In this document: piece after piece, positions 1 to 5,722 of the stretch | Layout: each line of letters begins with the position of its first letter | How positions within the stretch are numbered: the stretch's first letter is position 1 | Source: an uncultured Veillonella sp. | Lineage (GTDB): Bacteria; Bacillota; Negativicutes; Veillonellales; Veillonellaceae | Direction of reading: 5' to 3' | Assembly (NCBI GenBank): GCA_900757715.1 | Contig: CAAEOZ010000120.1 | Span: forward strand, 1 to 5,722 | Length of the DNA: 5,722 nucleotides | Program-made: the position numbers and the translations under genes | Notes under the pieces: model-generated | Database searches by the model: none | What the model saw: only the letters and a program-made list of their open reading frames with translations | Told to the model about the DNA's origin: nothing

Positions 1-223
1 TCTCGCGTTTTTGTTGTTCATAACGATATTTACCGTAGTTCATAATGCGAGCTACTGGTGGTTTAGCGTTAGGTGCAATTTCCACAAGATCAAGATGCTG
101 TTCTTCAGCCAATGCCAAAGCCTCACGGCCAGACATAATACCGATTTGTTCGTTTTCAGGACCTACTACACGAAGTTCACGAGCACGAATTTCTTCATTA
201 ATGCGTGGTGTATCCTTGCTAAT
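1..223 (-). CDS. infC: Translation initiation factor IF-3, N-terminal part (partial, runs off left edge)
   Basis: IF-3 binds the 30S subunit, keeps it apart from 50S and checks the start codon and initiator tRNA. The 74 codons present encode the IF3-N domain. It begins SKDTPRINEEIRARELRVV after the initiator and includes APNAKPPVARIMNYGKYRY at about residues 50-68. The stretch RIMNYGKYRYEQQK fits the classic IF-3 family signature. The C-terminal domain lies outside the window. The start is read as ATT at 223-221. A strong GGAGGT sits 7 nt upstream, the first in-frame ATG is codon 30 inside the conserved domain, and E. coli and Bacillus infC also start on AUU. An in-frame GTG at 232-230 overlaps the ribosome binding site and is unlikely. 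In E. coli the AUU start lets IF-3 repress its own translation; the same here is inference. rpmI and rplT are expected downstream. Confidence 0.95.
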   Translation of the reverse strand, partial: MSKDTPRINEEIRARELRVVGPENEQIGIMSGREALALAEEQHLDLVEIAPNAKPPVARIMNYGKYRYEQQKRE

Positions 224-230
224 AGCGTTC

Positions 231-236
231 ACCTCC
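231..236 (-). promoter_or_regulatory. Ribosome binding site of infC (GGAGGT)
   Basis: On the minus strand GGAGGT lies exactly 7 nt before the ATT codon at 223-221. This optimal spacing decides the start. The in-frame GTG at 232-230 lies partly inside the motif and cannot use it. Confidence 0.85.
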
Positions 237-244
237 AAGAGAAT

Positions 245-272
245 AAAAAAAACGGACGGCAAACACCATCCG
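245..272 (-). terminator. Intrinsic terminator inside the infC leader (attenuator)
   Basis: Read on the minus strand, CGGATGG (272-266) pairs over 7 bp, one of them G-U, with CCGTCCG (259-253) across a 6-nt loop. Eight T follow directly (252-245). The hairpin ends just 8 nt before the infC ribosome binding site, so it would stop transcription before the gene rather than end an upstream one. Its 5' arm is also complementary to a segment further upstream in the leader (328-322), which makes it a switchable attenuator. Confidence 0.85.
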
Positions 273-347
273 AATAGAATTCTCTATATTAACCTCATAC
301 TTCTTGGTATTAGGTGAGTGGCGGATGGCCTCTGCTTCATAAATTAC
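245..347 (-). ncRNA. Structured infC leader, probable L20-responsive attenuator
   Basis: This is the predicted untranslated leader from the likely transcription start near 347 to the end of the attenuator. Upstream segment CCATCCG (328-322) is a perfect complement of CGGATGG (272-266), the 5' arm of the terminator; a flanking G-U pair can add to it. This pairing would act as antiterminator. It encloses two possible small hairpins. One has 4 bp, an A-G mismatch, 4 bp and loop CAAGAA, reading AATACCAAGAAGTAT at its core. The other is ATAGA/TCTAT (287-274) with loop GAAT. In Bacillus subtilis the infC-rpmI-rplT operon is repressed by ribosomal protein L20 through leader attenuation. Gene identity, position and architecture fit that class. 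L20 binding itself is inferred, and I could not match the Rfam model by eye. Confidence 0.65.
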
Positions 348-353
348 TTAATT

Positions 354-382
354 ATAATAACAAATTAGATAGTGAAAGTCAA
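354..382 (-). promoter_or_regulatory. Sigma-A type promoter of infC
   Basis: On the minus strand TTGACT (382-377) and TATTAT (359-354) are separated by exactly 17 bp, close to the vegetative consensus. The predicted transcription start is near 347, giving a leader of roughly 124 nt ahead of the ATT start. This gives infC its own promoter, independent of thrS. A TATAAT lies 3 nt further downstream but would need a 20-bp spacer. Confidence 0.75.
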
Positions 383-456
383 CAACAATCTTAGGTTGCT
401 CTCAGCAATTTATTATTACAACTCTTACAGTATAACAGAGATTATAAGTTCTGTAT

Positions 457-480
457 ATAGGTATACTTACTGACACCTAT
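457..480. promoter_or_regulatory. Inverted repeat ATAGGT-N12-ACCTAT, possible operator
   Basis: Two perfect 6-bp arms (457-462 and 475-480) are separated by 12 bp, a spacing that suits a dimeric regulator contacting successive helical turns. The right arm overlaps the -35 box of the candidate permease promoter. AGGTATTA recurs at 573-580 and 650-657 at the two ends of the tandem repeat block. Chance occurrence in AT-rich DNA is quite possible, and no regulator gene is in the window. Confidence 0.3.
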
Positions 481-499
481 CCCCCTTTATGTATACAAT
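470..499 (+). promoter_or_regulatory. Candidate promoter of the DASS permease gene
   Basis: CTGACA (470-475) matches the -35 consensus at 5 of 6 positions. TACAAT (494-499) matches the -10 consensus at 5 of 6, with an 18-bp spacer; an overlapping TATACA (492-497) gives 16 bp. Transcription would start near 506 and leave a 5' untranslated region of about 175 nt containing the 15-bp tandem repeats. The region is AT-rich, so other -10-like sites exist and the choice is uncertain. Confidence 0.4.
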
Positions 500-566
500 A
501 TTTCTATAATATAATTATTAATTCTATAGAAAAATACGATACAATAATATATATAACATATTCTAC

Positions 567-641
567 CTGACTAGGTATTATCTAACTGAGTATTATCTAA
601 CTGAGTATCATCTAACTGGGTATTGTCTAACTAGATATTAT
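567..641 (+). repeat. Five tandem copies of a 15-bp unit ahead of the permease gene
   Basis: Units start at 567, 582, 597, 612 and 627 with consensus CTAACTGAGTATTAT. Units 2 and 3 differ at one base, and the outer units carry a few more changes (unit 1 CTGACTAGGTATTAT, unit 5 CTAACTAGATATTAT). A degenerate, phase-shifted sixth copy may lie at about 644-658. The block ends 25 bp before the permease ribosome binding site. The unit has no internal dyad, so hairpin formation is not obvious. The period of 15 bp places alternate copies 30 bp apart, about three helical turns. Possible roles are multiple binding sites for a regulator, a spacing element open to slippage, or a neutral microsatellite-like expansion. 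Confidence 0.9.
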
Positions 642-680
642 ATAGTAATAGGTATTACACAAATTGAAAGGGGTTTTATT

Positions 681-2174
681 ATGAGTGTAACAACTAGTTT
701 GCCTTCTCAAAAGGCGCGTACAACAGTTCAAAATGTAGGTCTTATTCTTGCCTTTATTGTTTTAAGCAGCATTTTATTATTACCAACACCAGAAACATTA
801 TCTACCGGTGGTCATCGCATGATTGGTGTCCTCGCCTTTGCTATCATCTTGTGGATGACATCGGCTGTATCCTATCCGGTAAGTGCGACCATGATTACGG
901 CACTCACAGCCTTGTTACTAGGCTTCTCTCCAAATCCAGAGGCGCCAGCGAAAGCTATGGGCACGGCTAATGCATTAAAACTAATTATTTCAGGTTATTC
1001 TTCTCCTGCGATGATTCTCGTAGGTGCCGCTATGTTTATTTCCGTAGCCATGCGTAAAACGGGTCTAGATCGTCGCATTGCCATGCTCGTATTATCTAGC
1101 GTAGGCACAAAGGTAAGCCGCATCTATTTAGGTGTTATTATTACAGGTCTTATTCTAGCCTTCTTTGTACCGAGTGCAACGGCTCGTATCGCTTGTCTTG
1201 CGCCAATTATTATCGGTATCGTTGAAAACTTAGGTATTGAACGTAAAAGCCGTGTAGCAGCCCTACTCATGGTAGGTGCCGTACAAGCAGATACATTTTG
1301 GAATATTATGATTCAAACAGCTGCCGCTCAAAACCTCGTAGCTATTGGGTTTATGCAAACACAGATGAATACATCTGTAAGTTGGATTGATTGGCTCACA
1401 GCAGCTGCACCGTTCTCCATAATTATGGCTGTTATTACTTACTTTGTAACGCAAGCTTTTATCAAACCTGAGTTTAAAGAGCTCGTTGGCGGTGATGTAC
1501 AACTCGCTAAAATGCGTAAAGAAATCGGTCCAATGACATTTGATGAAAAGAAACTATTATGCATCTCTATTGGTTTATTAGCATTGTGGGCAACGGGAGG
1601 TAAATTACATACCATCGATACTACAACAACTACAATTATAGCAATTGCCTTATTCTTCTTCCCTAAAATTGGCATTATGGACTGGAAATTTGCACAGCCA
1701 AACATCGACTGGGGATCGATTGTTATGTTTGGGGCTGGTATCGGTCTTGGTTCCGTGTTACTTAAAACGAAAGCGGCCACCTGGCTCGCACAAGTATTCG
1801 TAAATGCTTTCTCCCTTGAAACGGCAAGCGTGTTCCTTTTGATTTCTATTATGGCTGCCTTCTTGATTTTAATCCATCTTGGATTTGCATCAGCTACAGC
1901 CCTTTCCTCTGCCATGATTCCTATCGTAATCTCTATAGTTATGGGACATTCCGCAGAAGGACTTAATCCACTTGGCGTAACAATGCTCATGCAATATGCA
2001 ATCTGCTTCGGTCTAGTACTACCAGTCAACTCACCACAAGGTATGGTGGCTTACGGTACAGATACATTCGACGTAAAAACATTTATGACTACAGGTATTC
2101 CATTAACCATTATTGGATATGTAATGATGCTCGTATTTGCCCTAACATACTGGCACTGGATTGGAATTGCTTAA
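681..2174 (+). CDS. DASS/SLC13-family anion (di/tricarboxylate) permease
   Basis: This 497-residue protein is a cytoplasmic-membrane carrier of the divalent anion:sodium symporter family, which takes up or exchanges dicarboxylates, tricarboxylates or related anions. Length and hydrophobicity profile (about 11-14 membrane segments from residue 19 to 492) fit a full-length member. The two family hallmark loops are visible as PSATARIACLAPI (164-176) and FASATALSSAMIPI (402-415). Both carry Ser-Ala-Thr where well-studied relatives such as VcINDY have Ser-Asn-Thr. The loop PVNSPQGMVAYGTD (448-461) is also typical of the family. The start ATG is supported by AAAGGGG (667-673), 7 nt upstream. The gene stands alone, converging on the MFS gene at 2339-3544 and divergent from infC. 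It resembles the CitT/TtdT/YbhI branch, but the substrate cannot be read from sequence. Malate, succinate, tartrate or citrate are plausible, and sodium coupling is not certain. Confidence 0.88.
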   Translation: MSVTTSLPSQKARTTVQNVGLILAFIVLSSILLLPTPETLSTGGHRMIGVLAFAIILWMTSAVSYPVSATMITALTALLLGFSPNPEAPAKAMGTANALKLIISGYSSPAMILVGAAMFISVAMRKTGLDRRIAMLVLSSVGTKVSRIYLGVIITGLILAFFVPSATARIACLAPIIIGIVENLGIERKSRVAALLMVGAVQADTFWNIMIQTAAAQNLVAIGFMQTQMNTSVSWIDWLTAAAPFSIIMAVITYFVTQAFIKPEFKELVGGDVQLAKMRKEIGPMTFDEKKLLCISIGLLALWATGGKLHTIDTTTTTIIAIALFFFPKIGIMDWKFAQPNIDWGSIVMFGAGIGLGSVLLKTKAATWLAQVFVNAFSLETASVFLLISIMAAFLILIHLGFASATALSSAMIPIVISIVMGHSAEGLNPLGVTMLMQYAICFGLVLPVNSPQGMVAYGTDTFDVKTFMTTGIPLTIIGYVMMLVFALTYWHWIGIA

Positions 2175-2239
2175 GTCTAAATATTCTAAATAGACCAAAT
2201 ATTCTAGATAATTCTAATATTTTAAATTAAACATACTAT

Positions 2240-2276
2240 AAAAGGCTCTGTCTTATGACAGAGCCTCTTGATTTTT
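2240..2276. terminator. Bidirectional intrinsic terminator between convergent transporter genes
   Basis: A 10-bp perfect stem, AGGCTCTGTC (2243-2252) with GACAGAGCCT (2257-2266), closes a TTAT loop. On the plus strand it is followed at short distance by TTTTT (2272-2276). On the minus strand a run of four T follows at once (2243-2240). It lies about 70 bp after the permease stop codon and about 70 bp after the MFS stop codon, so it can end both transcripts and keep them from interfering. Confidence 0.88.
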
Positions 2277-2281
2277 ATATG

Positions 2282-2320
2282 CTTTTCAATATAAAACGTC
2301 TATGTTCTTTTCAATGTAAA
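2282..2320. repeat. Short direct repeat in the convergent spacer
   Basis: CTTTTCAATATAAA (2282-2295) recurs as CTTTTCAATGTAAA (2307-2320), 13 of 14 bases identical, with a 25-bp period. It lies between the terminator and the MFS stop codon, in the 3' untranslated region of the MFS transcript. No function is evident; it may be a small local duplication. Confidence 0.45.
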
Positions 2321-2338
2321 GCTTTCACAAATATTTAT

Positions 2339-3544
2339 TTATTCTAGTTCCTTACCTTTTAGTTCAGGAATTAAGAATACTGTTGCTAAAATATCGATTA
2401 CATAGATAATCGCGAGGAAAGCGATTGCCACTTGGTAGGAGTACAGTGAGATAATCATGCCTACTACCATTGGGCTAAAGCCACCTATGGCACGACCAAT
2501 GTTAAATAATACGTTTTGAGCTGTTGCACGAGCACTTGTTGGATATGCTTCCGCCATTAAGGCACCGTAGCCACCCATCATACCATTTACAGAGGCCCCT
2601 AATATAGCACCAGCAAATAGCATAGCTGTTGGATCAGATAGTTGAGAGTAAATCAAGATAGATGCCACAGCACATACTTGGAACAAAATAAATGTCGGTT
2701 TACGACCAATTTTATCAGCCAATCGTCCGAATAACCAAATGCCGACCATCATACCACATACAGTTACGGCAGTCCACAAACCCGATTTTGTAAGAGAAAA
2801 CCCTAATTGCTTACTCAAGAAGTTAGGCAACCAAATCATAATACCGTAGTAACCAAAGTTTTGAACAGATGTTAAAATAGCAACACCTATAGAGGTCTTT
2901 GTAGTTCTTACATCTTTTACTAATAACTTGAATGAGTTCGTATGGGAGTGTTCCTTAATTTCTTTACTTTGAACAAAGATTTCTGGTTCATGTAATTTCG
3001 CACGGAAGAACCAGGCTACAAAGGCAGGAATAATGCCAACCATGAACATACCACGCCAGCCAATATAAGGGAGTAATACGGGCGTTAACAGTGCTGCGGC
3101 CAATACGCCTAACTGCCAACCAATGGCAACATAGCTCGTCGCTTTTGCACGGTGTTGTGCAGGCCATGCTTCGGCTGCTAAGGCCATACCAATACCGAAT
3201 TCACCGCCTAAACCGATACCGGCAATTGTACGATATATGAGAAGATCCCAATAACCTTGTGCAAAAGCACATAGACCAGTGAATACAGCAAATAACACAA
3301 TAGTCCATGTCAACACACGAACACGACCAAACTTATCTGACAAGGTACCAAAGATAAAACCACCAATTACAGCACCTACCAAGGTCCACGTCACAAGGGA
3401 ACCTGCTTGACCTGTGGTCAAACCTAAGTCCCCTGAAATTAAGCTCAACATAAAGCCGAGAATCAAGAGATCAAACCCATCCATGGCATAGCCAATAGAG
3501 GAACCAATAACAGCTTTCCAACCGTATGAATTTACTTCTTTCAT
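2339..3544 (-). CDS. MFS transporter, AAHS-type (organic/aromatic acid:H+ symporter-like)
   Basis: This 401-residue protein is a 12-helix major facilitator carrier of the cytoplasmic membrane, full length for the family. Numbering is from the chosen start. The first helix carries DGFDLLILG (22-30), the hallmark acidic motif of the AAHS group. The loop after helix 2 has motif A, GTLSDKFGRVR (66-76), and its second-half copy is GRLADKIGRKP (273-283). RTIAGIGLGGE (105-115) is the helix-4 motif, and AEAYPTSARA lies at about 331-340. A hydrophilic loop near 181-217 splits the two six-helix halves. Relatives move benzoate-like acids, nicotinate, sialic acid or other carboxylates with protons; the substrate here is unknown. 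A longer start at 3550 adds two residues but sits only 1 nt from AAAGGA, whereas ATG at 3544 has 7-nt spacing. It has its own promoter and shares a terminator with the convergent permease. Confidence 0.88.
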   Translation of the reverse strand: MKEVNSYGWKAVIGSSIGYAMDGFDLLILGFMLSLISGDLGLTTGQAGSLVTWTLVGAVIGGFIFGTLSDKFGRVRVLTWTIVLFAVFTGLCAFAQGYWDLLIYRTIAGIGLGGEFGIGMALAAEAWPAQHRAKATSYVAIGWQLGVLAAALLTPVLLPYIGWRGMFMVGIIPAFVAWFFRAKLHEPEIFVQSKEIKEHSHTNSFKLLVKDVRTTKTSIGVAILTSVQNFGYYGIMIWLPNFLSKQLGFSLTKSGLWTAVTVCGMMVGIWLFGRLADKIGRKPTFILFQVCAVASILIYSQLSDPTAMLFAGAILGASVNGMMGGYGALMAEAYPTSARATAQNVLFNIGRAIGGFSPMVVGMIISLYSYQVAIAFLAIIYVIDILATVFLIPELKGKELE

Positions 3545-3551
3545 AGTCATT

Positions 3552-3557
3552 TCCTTT
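3552..3557 (-). promoter_or_regulatory. Ribosome binding site of the MFS gene (AAAGGA)
   Basis: Read on the minus strand, AAAGGA lies 7 nt before the ATG at 3544-3542 and only 1 nt before the in-frame ATG at 3550-3548. The spacing favours the shorter form by two codons. Confidence 0.65.
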
Positions 3558-3628
3558 CGCTACTCACAGGTAACAATTAAAGAGAATATAAATAAACTTC
3601 ACATCTGTATTAAGTTCACTAATATTAA

Positions 3629-3656
3629 ATTATACAACTTAACCGTAATTATGCAA
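3629..3656 (-). promoter_or_regulatory. Sigma-A type promoter of the MFS gene
   Basis: On the minus strand TTGCAT (3656-3651) is followed after 16 bp by a perfect TATAAT (3634-3629). Transcription is predicted to start near 3622, leaving about 78 nt of untranslated leader. It lies downstream of the thrS terminator, so the MFS gene is probably transcribed separately from thrS. Confidence 0.65.
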
Positions 3657-3714
3657 TATATATTTCTTAATTTTGGGAATTATTCAGTTGTCTAAAAACT
3701 CTATTCAGAGCAAG

Positions 3715-3757
3715 AAAAAAGTAGGGCTTGATTCACTTAGTGAAGACCAACCCCTAC
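3715..3757 (-). terminator. Intrinsic terminator of thrS
   Basis: Read on the minus strand, GTAGGG and CCCTAC form a 6-bp base. Beyond a G-G mismatch, TTGGT/ATCAA continues the helix with one G-U pair. After a 2-nt bulge, TCAC/GTGA closes a 3-nt loop. Six T follow directly (3720-3715). It starts 39 bp after the thrS stop codon and separates thrS from the MFS promoter. Confidence 0.88.
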
Positions 3758-3796
3758 CTTTTATAAAATAATCAGAAATAACTAATCCCTTTAACG

Positions 3797-5707
3797 TTAG
3801 TTGCGTTCTATAATTTCAGTTTTAATAGAATTGAAGAATTCTTCGAATGGTACGGAGCCCAATTCGTCACCACCGTGTTTACGAACGTTAACTGTGCCTT
3901 CTTCGACCTCTTTATCACCTACAACAAGCATGTATGGAACCTTTGCCATTTGTGCTTGGCGGATTTTATAACCGATTTTTTCGCTGCGATCGTCTACTTC
4001 CACACGTACATAGTCGCGGTGCATTTGTTTTGCCAAGTCCTTAGCATATTCAACGTGTTTTTCAGAGATAGGCAAGATTTTAACTTGTACAGGAGCCATC
4101 CATGTTGGGAATGCACCTGCATAGTGTTCAGTTAAGATACCGATAAAACGTTCCATGGAGCCGAAGCATGCACGGTGAATCATAATAGGGCGATGTTTTT
4201 GACCATCTTCGCCAACATATTCAATTTGGAAACGTTCTGGCAAGTTCATATCCAATTGGATAGTACCACATTGCCATGTACGGCCCAAGGAGTCTTCAAT
4301 ATGGTAGTCAAGTTTAGGACCGTAGAATGCACCATCACCAGGGTTAATTACGTATGGAATGCCTTTTGCTTCGATAGCATTACGCAATGCTTCTGTAGCG
4401 GCTTCCCAAATCGCATCATCACCCATTGCATTGTCTGGTTTAGTGGATAATTCCACATGGTATTTCAAGCCAAATTGGCTATAAATGCGGTCGAATAATT
4501 CGATAACTTTCATCAACTCAGATTGCATTTGGGATGGCAACATAAATACGTGAGCATCGTCTTGTGTGAAAGCACGTACCCGGAACAAGCCGTGTAATGC
4601 ACCAGATAATTCATGACGGTGAACTAGACCAAGTTCAGCGTAACGCAATGGGAAGTCACGGTAAGAATGCATTTCATTTTGATAAACCAAGATACCGCCT
4701 GGGCAGTTCATTGGTTTAATTGCATATTCCTCTTCGTCAATAATTGTAGTGTACATATTTTCGCGGTAATGGAACCAGTGACCAGATGTTTCCCACAATT
4801 CTTTGTTCAAGATGATTGGTGTACGAATTTCTTCGTATTCAAATTCATGGTGAACTTCGCGCCAAAAGTTTTCTAATTCGTTGCGAAGAGCCATGCCTTT
4901 TGGCAAGAAGAATGGGAAACCAGGACCTTCTTCTTTGATAACAAACAAGCCAAGTTCTTTACCAAGCTTACGGTGGTCTCGTTTAGCCGCTTCTTCAAGC
5001 ATGTGAAGGTATGCATCCAGTTCTTCTTTTTTCTCGAATGCTGTACCGTAAATACGTTGTAACATTTTATTCTTTTCGTCGCCGCGCCAGTATGCACCTG
5101 CAATGCTTTGTAATTTGAAAGCTTTCACCTTACCGGTAGATGCCACGTGAGGTCCTGCACAAAGATCGATGAAATCGCCTTGAGAGTAGCAAGAGATTAC
5201 AGCATCTTCAGGAAGATCTTGAATCAATTCTACCTTGTAATCTTCATTTTTAGCTTTAAAGAATTCGATAGCTTCTTGACGAGGCATAACGGATTTAGTA
5301 ATCGGTAAATTTTCTTTTACAATACGGCTCATTTCCTTTTCGATTTTACCCAAATCTTCAGGAGTCAAAATATGTTCCATATCGATATCATAGTAGAAAC
5401 CCTTATCGATAGCAGGACCGATAGCCAATTTAGCTTCAGGCCATAAACGTTTAACAGCTTGTGCCAAGATATGAGAAGCTGTGTGACGCAAAGTATGTTT
5501 GCCCCCTTCATCTTCGAATGTTAAGAACGCAACTTCAGAGCCATCTACAAGTTCTTCGCGAAGGTCTGTTAATTCGCCATTTACGTTTGCAGCGAGCACT
5601 TTTTTAGCCAAGCTGTTAGATAGTTGTTTTACTGCTTCCCCAAGAGTAGTGCCAGCAGCGTATTCCTTTGCACTACCATCAGGTAAAATGATTTTTACAT
5701 CTGCCAT
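3797..5707 (-). CDS. thrS: Threonine--tRNA ligase
   Basis: Threonyl-tRNA synthetase charges tRNA(Thr) with threonine in the cytoplasm and hydrolyses mischarged Ser-tRNA(Thr). The 636 residues match a full bacterial enzyme. In order: TGS domain (about 1-63); second N-terminal and editing domain (about 65-225) with HTASH (His75, His79) and CAGPH (Cys183, His187); class II catalytic core (about 240-535); anticodon-binding domain (about 540-636). Zinc ligands that select threonine are Cys335 in KPMNCPGG, His386 in TQDDAH and His511 in MIHRACFGS. Arg364 in LVHRHELSG is the motif 2 arginine, and GSMERF (516-521) is in motif 3. No catalytic residue is missing. The ATG at 5707-5705 is chosen because GGAGG lies 8 nt upstream. 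An in-frame TTG at 5722 falls at the ribosome binding site and would add five unlikely residues. Any T-box leader would lie beyond the right edge. Confidence 0.98.
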   Translation of the reverse strand: MADVKIILPDGSAKEYAAGTTLGEAVKQLSNSLAKKVLAANVNGELTDLREELVDGSEVAFLTFEDEGGKHTLRHTASHILAQAVKRLWPEAKLAIGPAIDKGFYYDIDMEHILTPEDLGKIEKEMSRIVKENLPITKSVMPRQEAIEFFKAKNEDYKVELIQDLPEDAVISCYSQGDFIDLCAGPHVASTGKVKAFKLQSIAGAYWRGDEKNKMLQRIYGTAFEKKEELDAYLHMLEEAAKRDHRKLGKELGLFVIKEEGPGFPFFLPKGMALRNELENFWREVHHEFEYEEIRTPIILNKELWETSGHWFHYRENMYTTIIDEEEYAIKPMNCPGGILVYQNEMHSYRDFPLRYAELGLVHRHELSGALHGLFRVRAFTQDDAHVFMLPSQMQSELMKVIELFDRIYSQFGLKYHVELSTKPDNAMGDDAIWEAATEALRNAIEAKGIPYVINPGDGAFYGPKLDYHIEDSLGRTWQCGTIQLDMNLPERFQIEYVGEDGQKHRPIMIHRACFGSMERFIGILTEHYAGAFPTWMAPVQVKILPISEKHVEYAKDLAKQMHRDYVRVEVDDRSEKIGYKIRQAQMAKVPYMLVVGDKEVEEGTVNVRKHGGDELGSVPFEEFFNSIKTEIIERN

Positions 5708-5715
5708 TTTTCTTT

Positions 5716-5720
5716 CCTCC
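5716..5720 (-). promoter_or_regulatory. Ribosome binding site of thrS (GGAGG)
   Basis: GGAGG on the minus strand lies 8 nt before the ATG at 5707-5705. This fixes the start and excludes the upstream in-frame TTG, which sits immediately next to the motif. Confidence 0.9.
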
Positions 5721-5722
5721 AA

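Larger units (their letters stand above)
383..566. other. AT-rich spacer between the divergent infC and permease genes
   Basis: No open reading frame of note was found here. It holds a 13-bp hairpin-like palindrome, TTGCT-CTC-AGCAA (396-408), lying just upstream of the infC -35 box. An imperfect pair ACAGA/TCTGT lies at 435-439 and 450-454. A TATAAT at 505-510 lacks a good -35 partner. The inverted repeat at 457-480 and the candidate promoter at 470-499 are listed separately. No function can be assigned to the rest. Confidence 0.5.

Noticed and set aside
11..317. Plus-strand open frames overlapping infC and its leader
   Set aside because: They are antisense shadows of infC with no ribosome binding site; the minus-strand frame has a clear IF-3 sequence.
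284..340. Small 18-codon ORF (ATG at 340, minus strand) within the infC leader, a possible leader peptide
   Set aside because: It has no ribosome binding site, begins only about 7 nt after the predicted transcription start, and overlaps the antiterminator segment. Its codons show no run of a single amino acid.
505..510. TATAAT as the permease -10 box
   Set aside because: No acceptable -35 sequence lies 16-18 bp upstream; that stretch is a run of C and T.
567..641. The repeats as a CRISPR array or plasmid-type iterons
   Set aside because: There is no unique spacer between units, the unit is too short for CRISPR, no cas or replication gene is present, and the location is an ordinary gene upstream region.
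1263..2029. Minus-strand frames inside the permease gene
   Set aside because: They show no family features and lie wholly antisense to a well-supported membrane protein gene.
3695..3712. Second weak hairpin CTCT-GAAT-AGAG followed by five T downstream of the thrS terminator (minus strand)
   Set aside because: The stem is only 4 bp and is unlikely to terminate by itself; at most it is a backup.
3875..5103. Several frames inside thrS on both strands
   Set aside because: All overlap the conserved thrS reading frame and look like shadow frames.

Overview
The window reads as a chromosomal segment of a low-GC member of the Bacillota. The protein sequences, the AT-rich spacers and the strong GGAGG ribosome binding sites fit Veillonella or a close relative (Negativicutes). 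That assignment is inferred from the look of the sequence; no database search was possible.

Layout, left to right. (1) Positions 1-382, minus strand: the first 74 codons of infC (translation initiation factor IF-3), running off the left edge. It appears to start on the rare codon ATT. In front of it lies a leader of about 120 nt with a consensus-like promoter, an intrinsic terminator and a mutually exclusive antiterminator pairing, as expected for an L20-type attenuator controlling infC-rpmI-rplT. (2) Positions 383-680: an AT-rich spacer with a small inverted repeat, a possible promoter and five tandem copies of a 15-bp unit. (3) Positions 681-2174, plus strand: a DASS/SLC13-family anion permease. 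(4) Positions 2240-2276: a hairpin with T-tracts on both sides, serving as a shared terminator for two convergent genes. (5) Positions 2339-3544, minus strand: an MFS carrier of the AAHS (organic/aromatic acid) type with its own promoter. (6) Positions 3715-3757: the terminator of thrS. (7) Positions 3797-5707, minus strand: complete thrS (threonyl-tRNA synthetase).

The flanking genes thrS and infC both serve translation, point the same way and are often neighbours in Bacillota. The two central genes are unrelated membrane transporters, probably for organic anions, each with its own signals. They look like a metabolic cassette set between two housekeeping transcription units. No mobile element, CRISPR array, tRNA or rRNA was seen. 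The most notable features are the two-layer control region of infC (attenuator plus ATT start) and the 15-bp tandem repeat ahead of the permease gene. Neither is proof of a new system.
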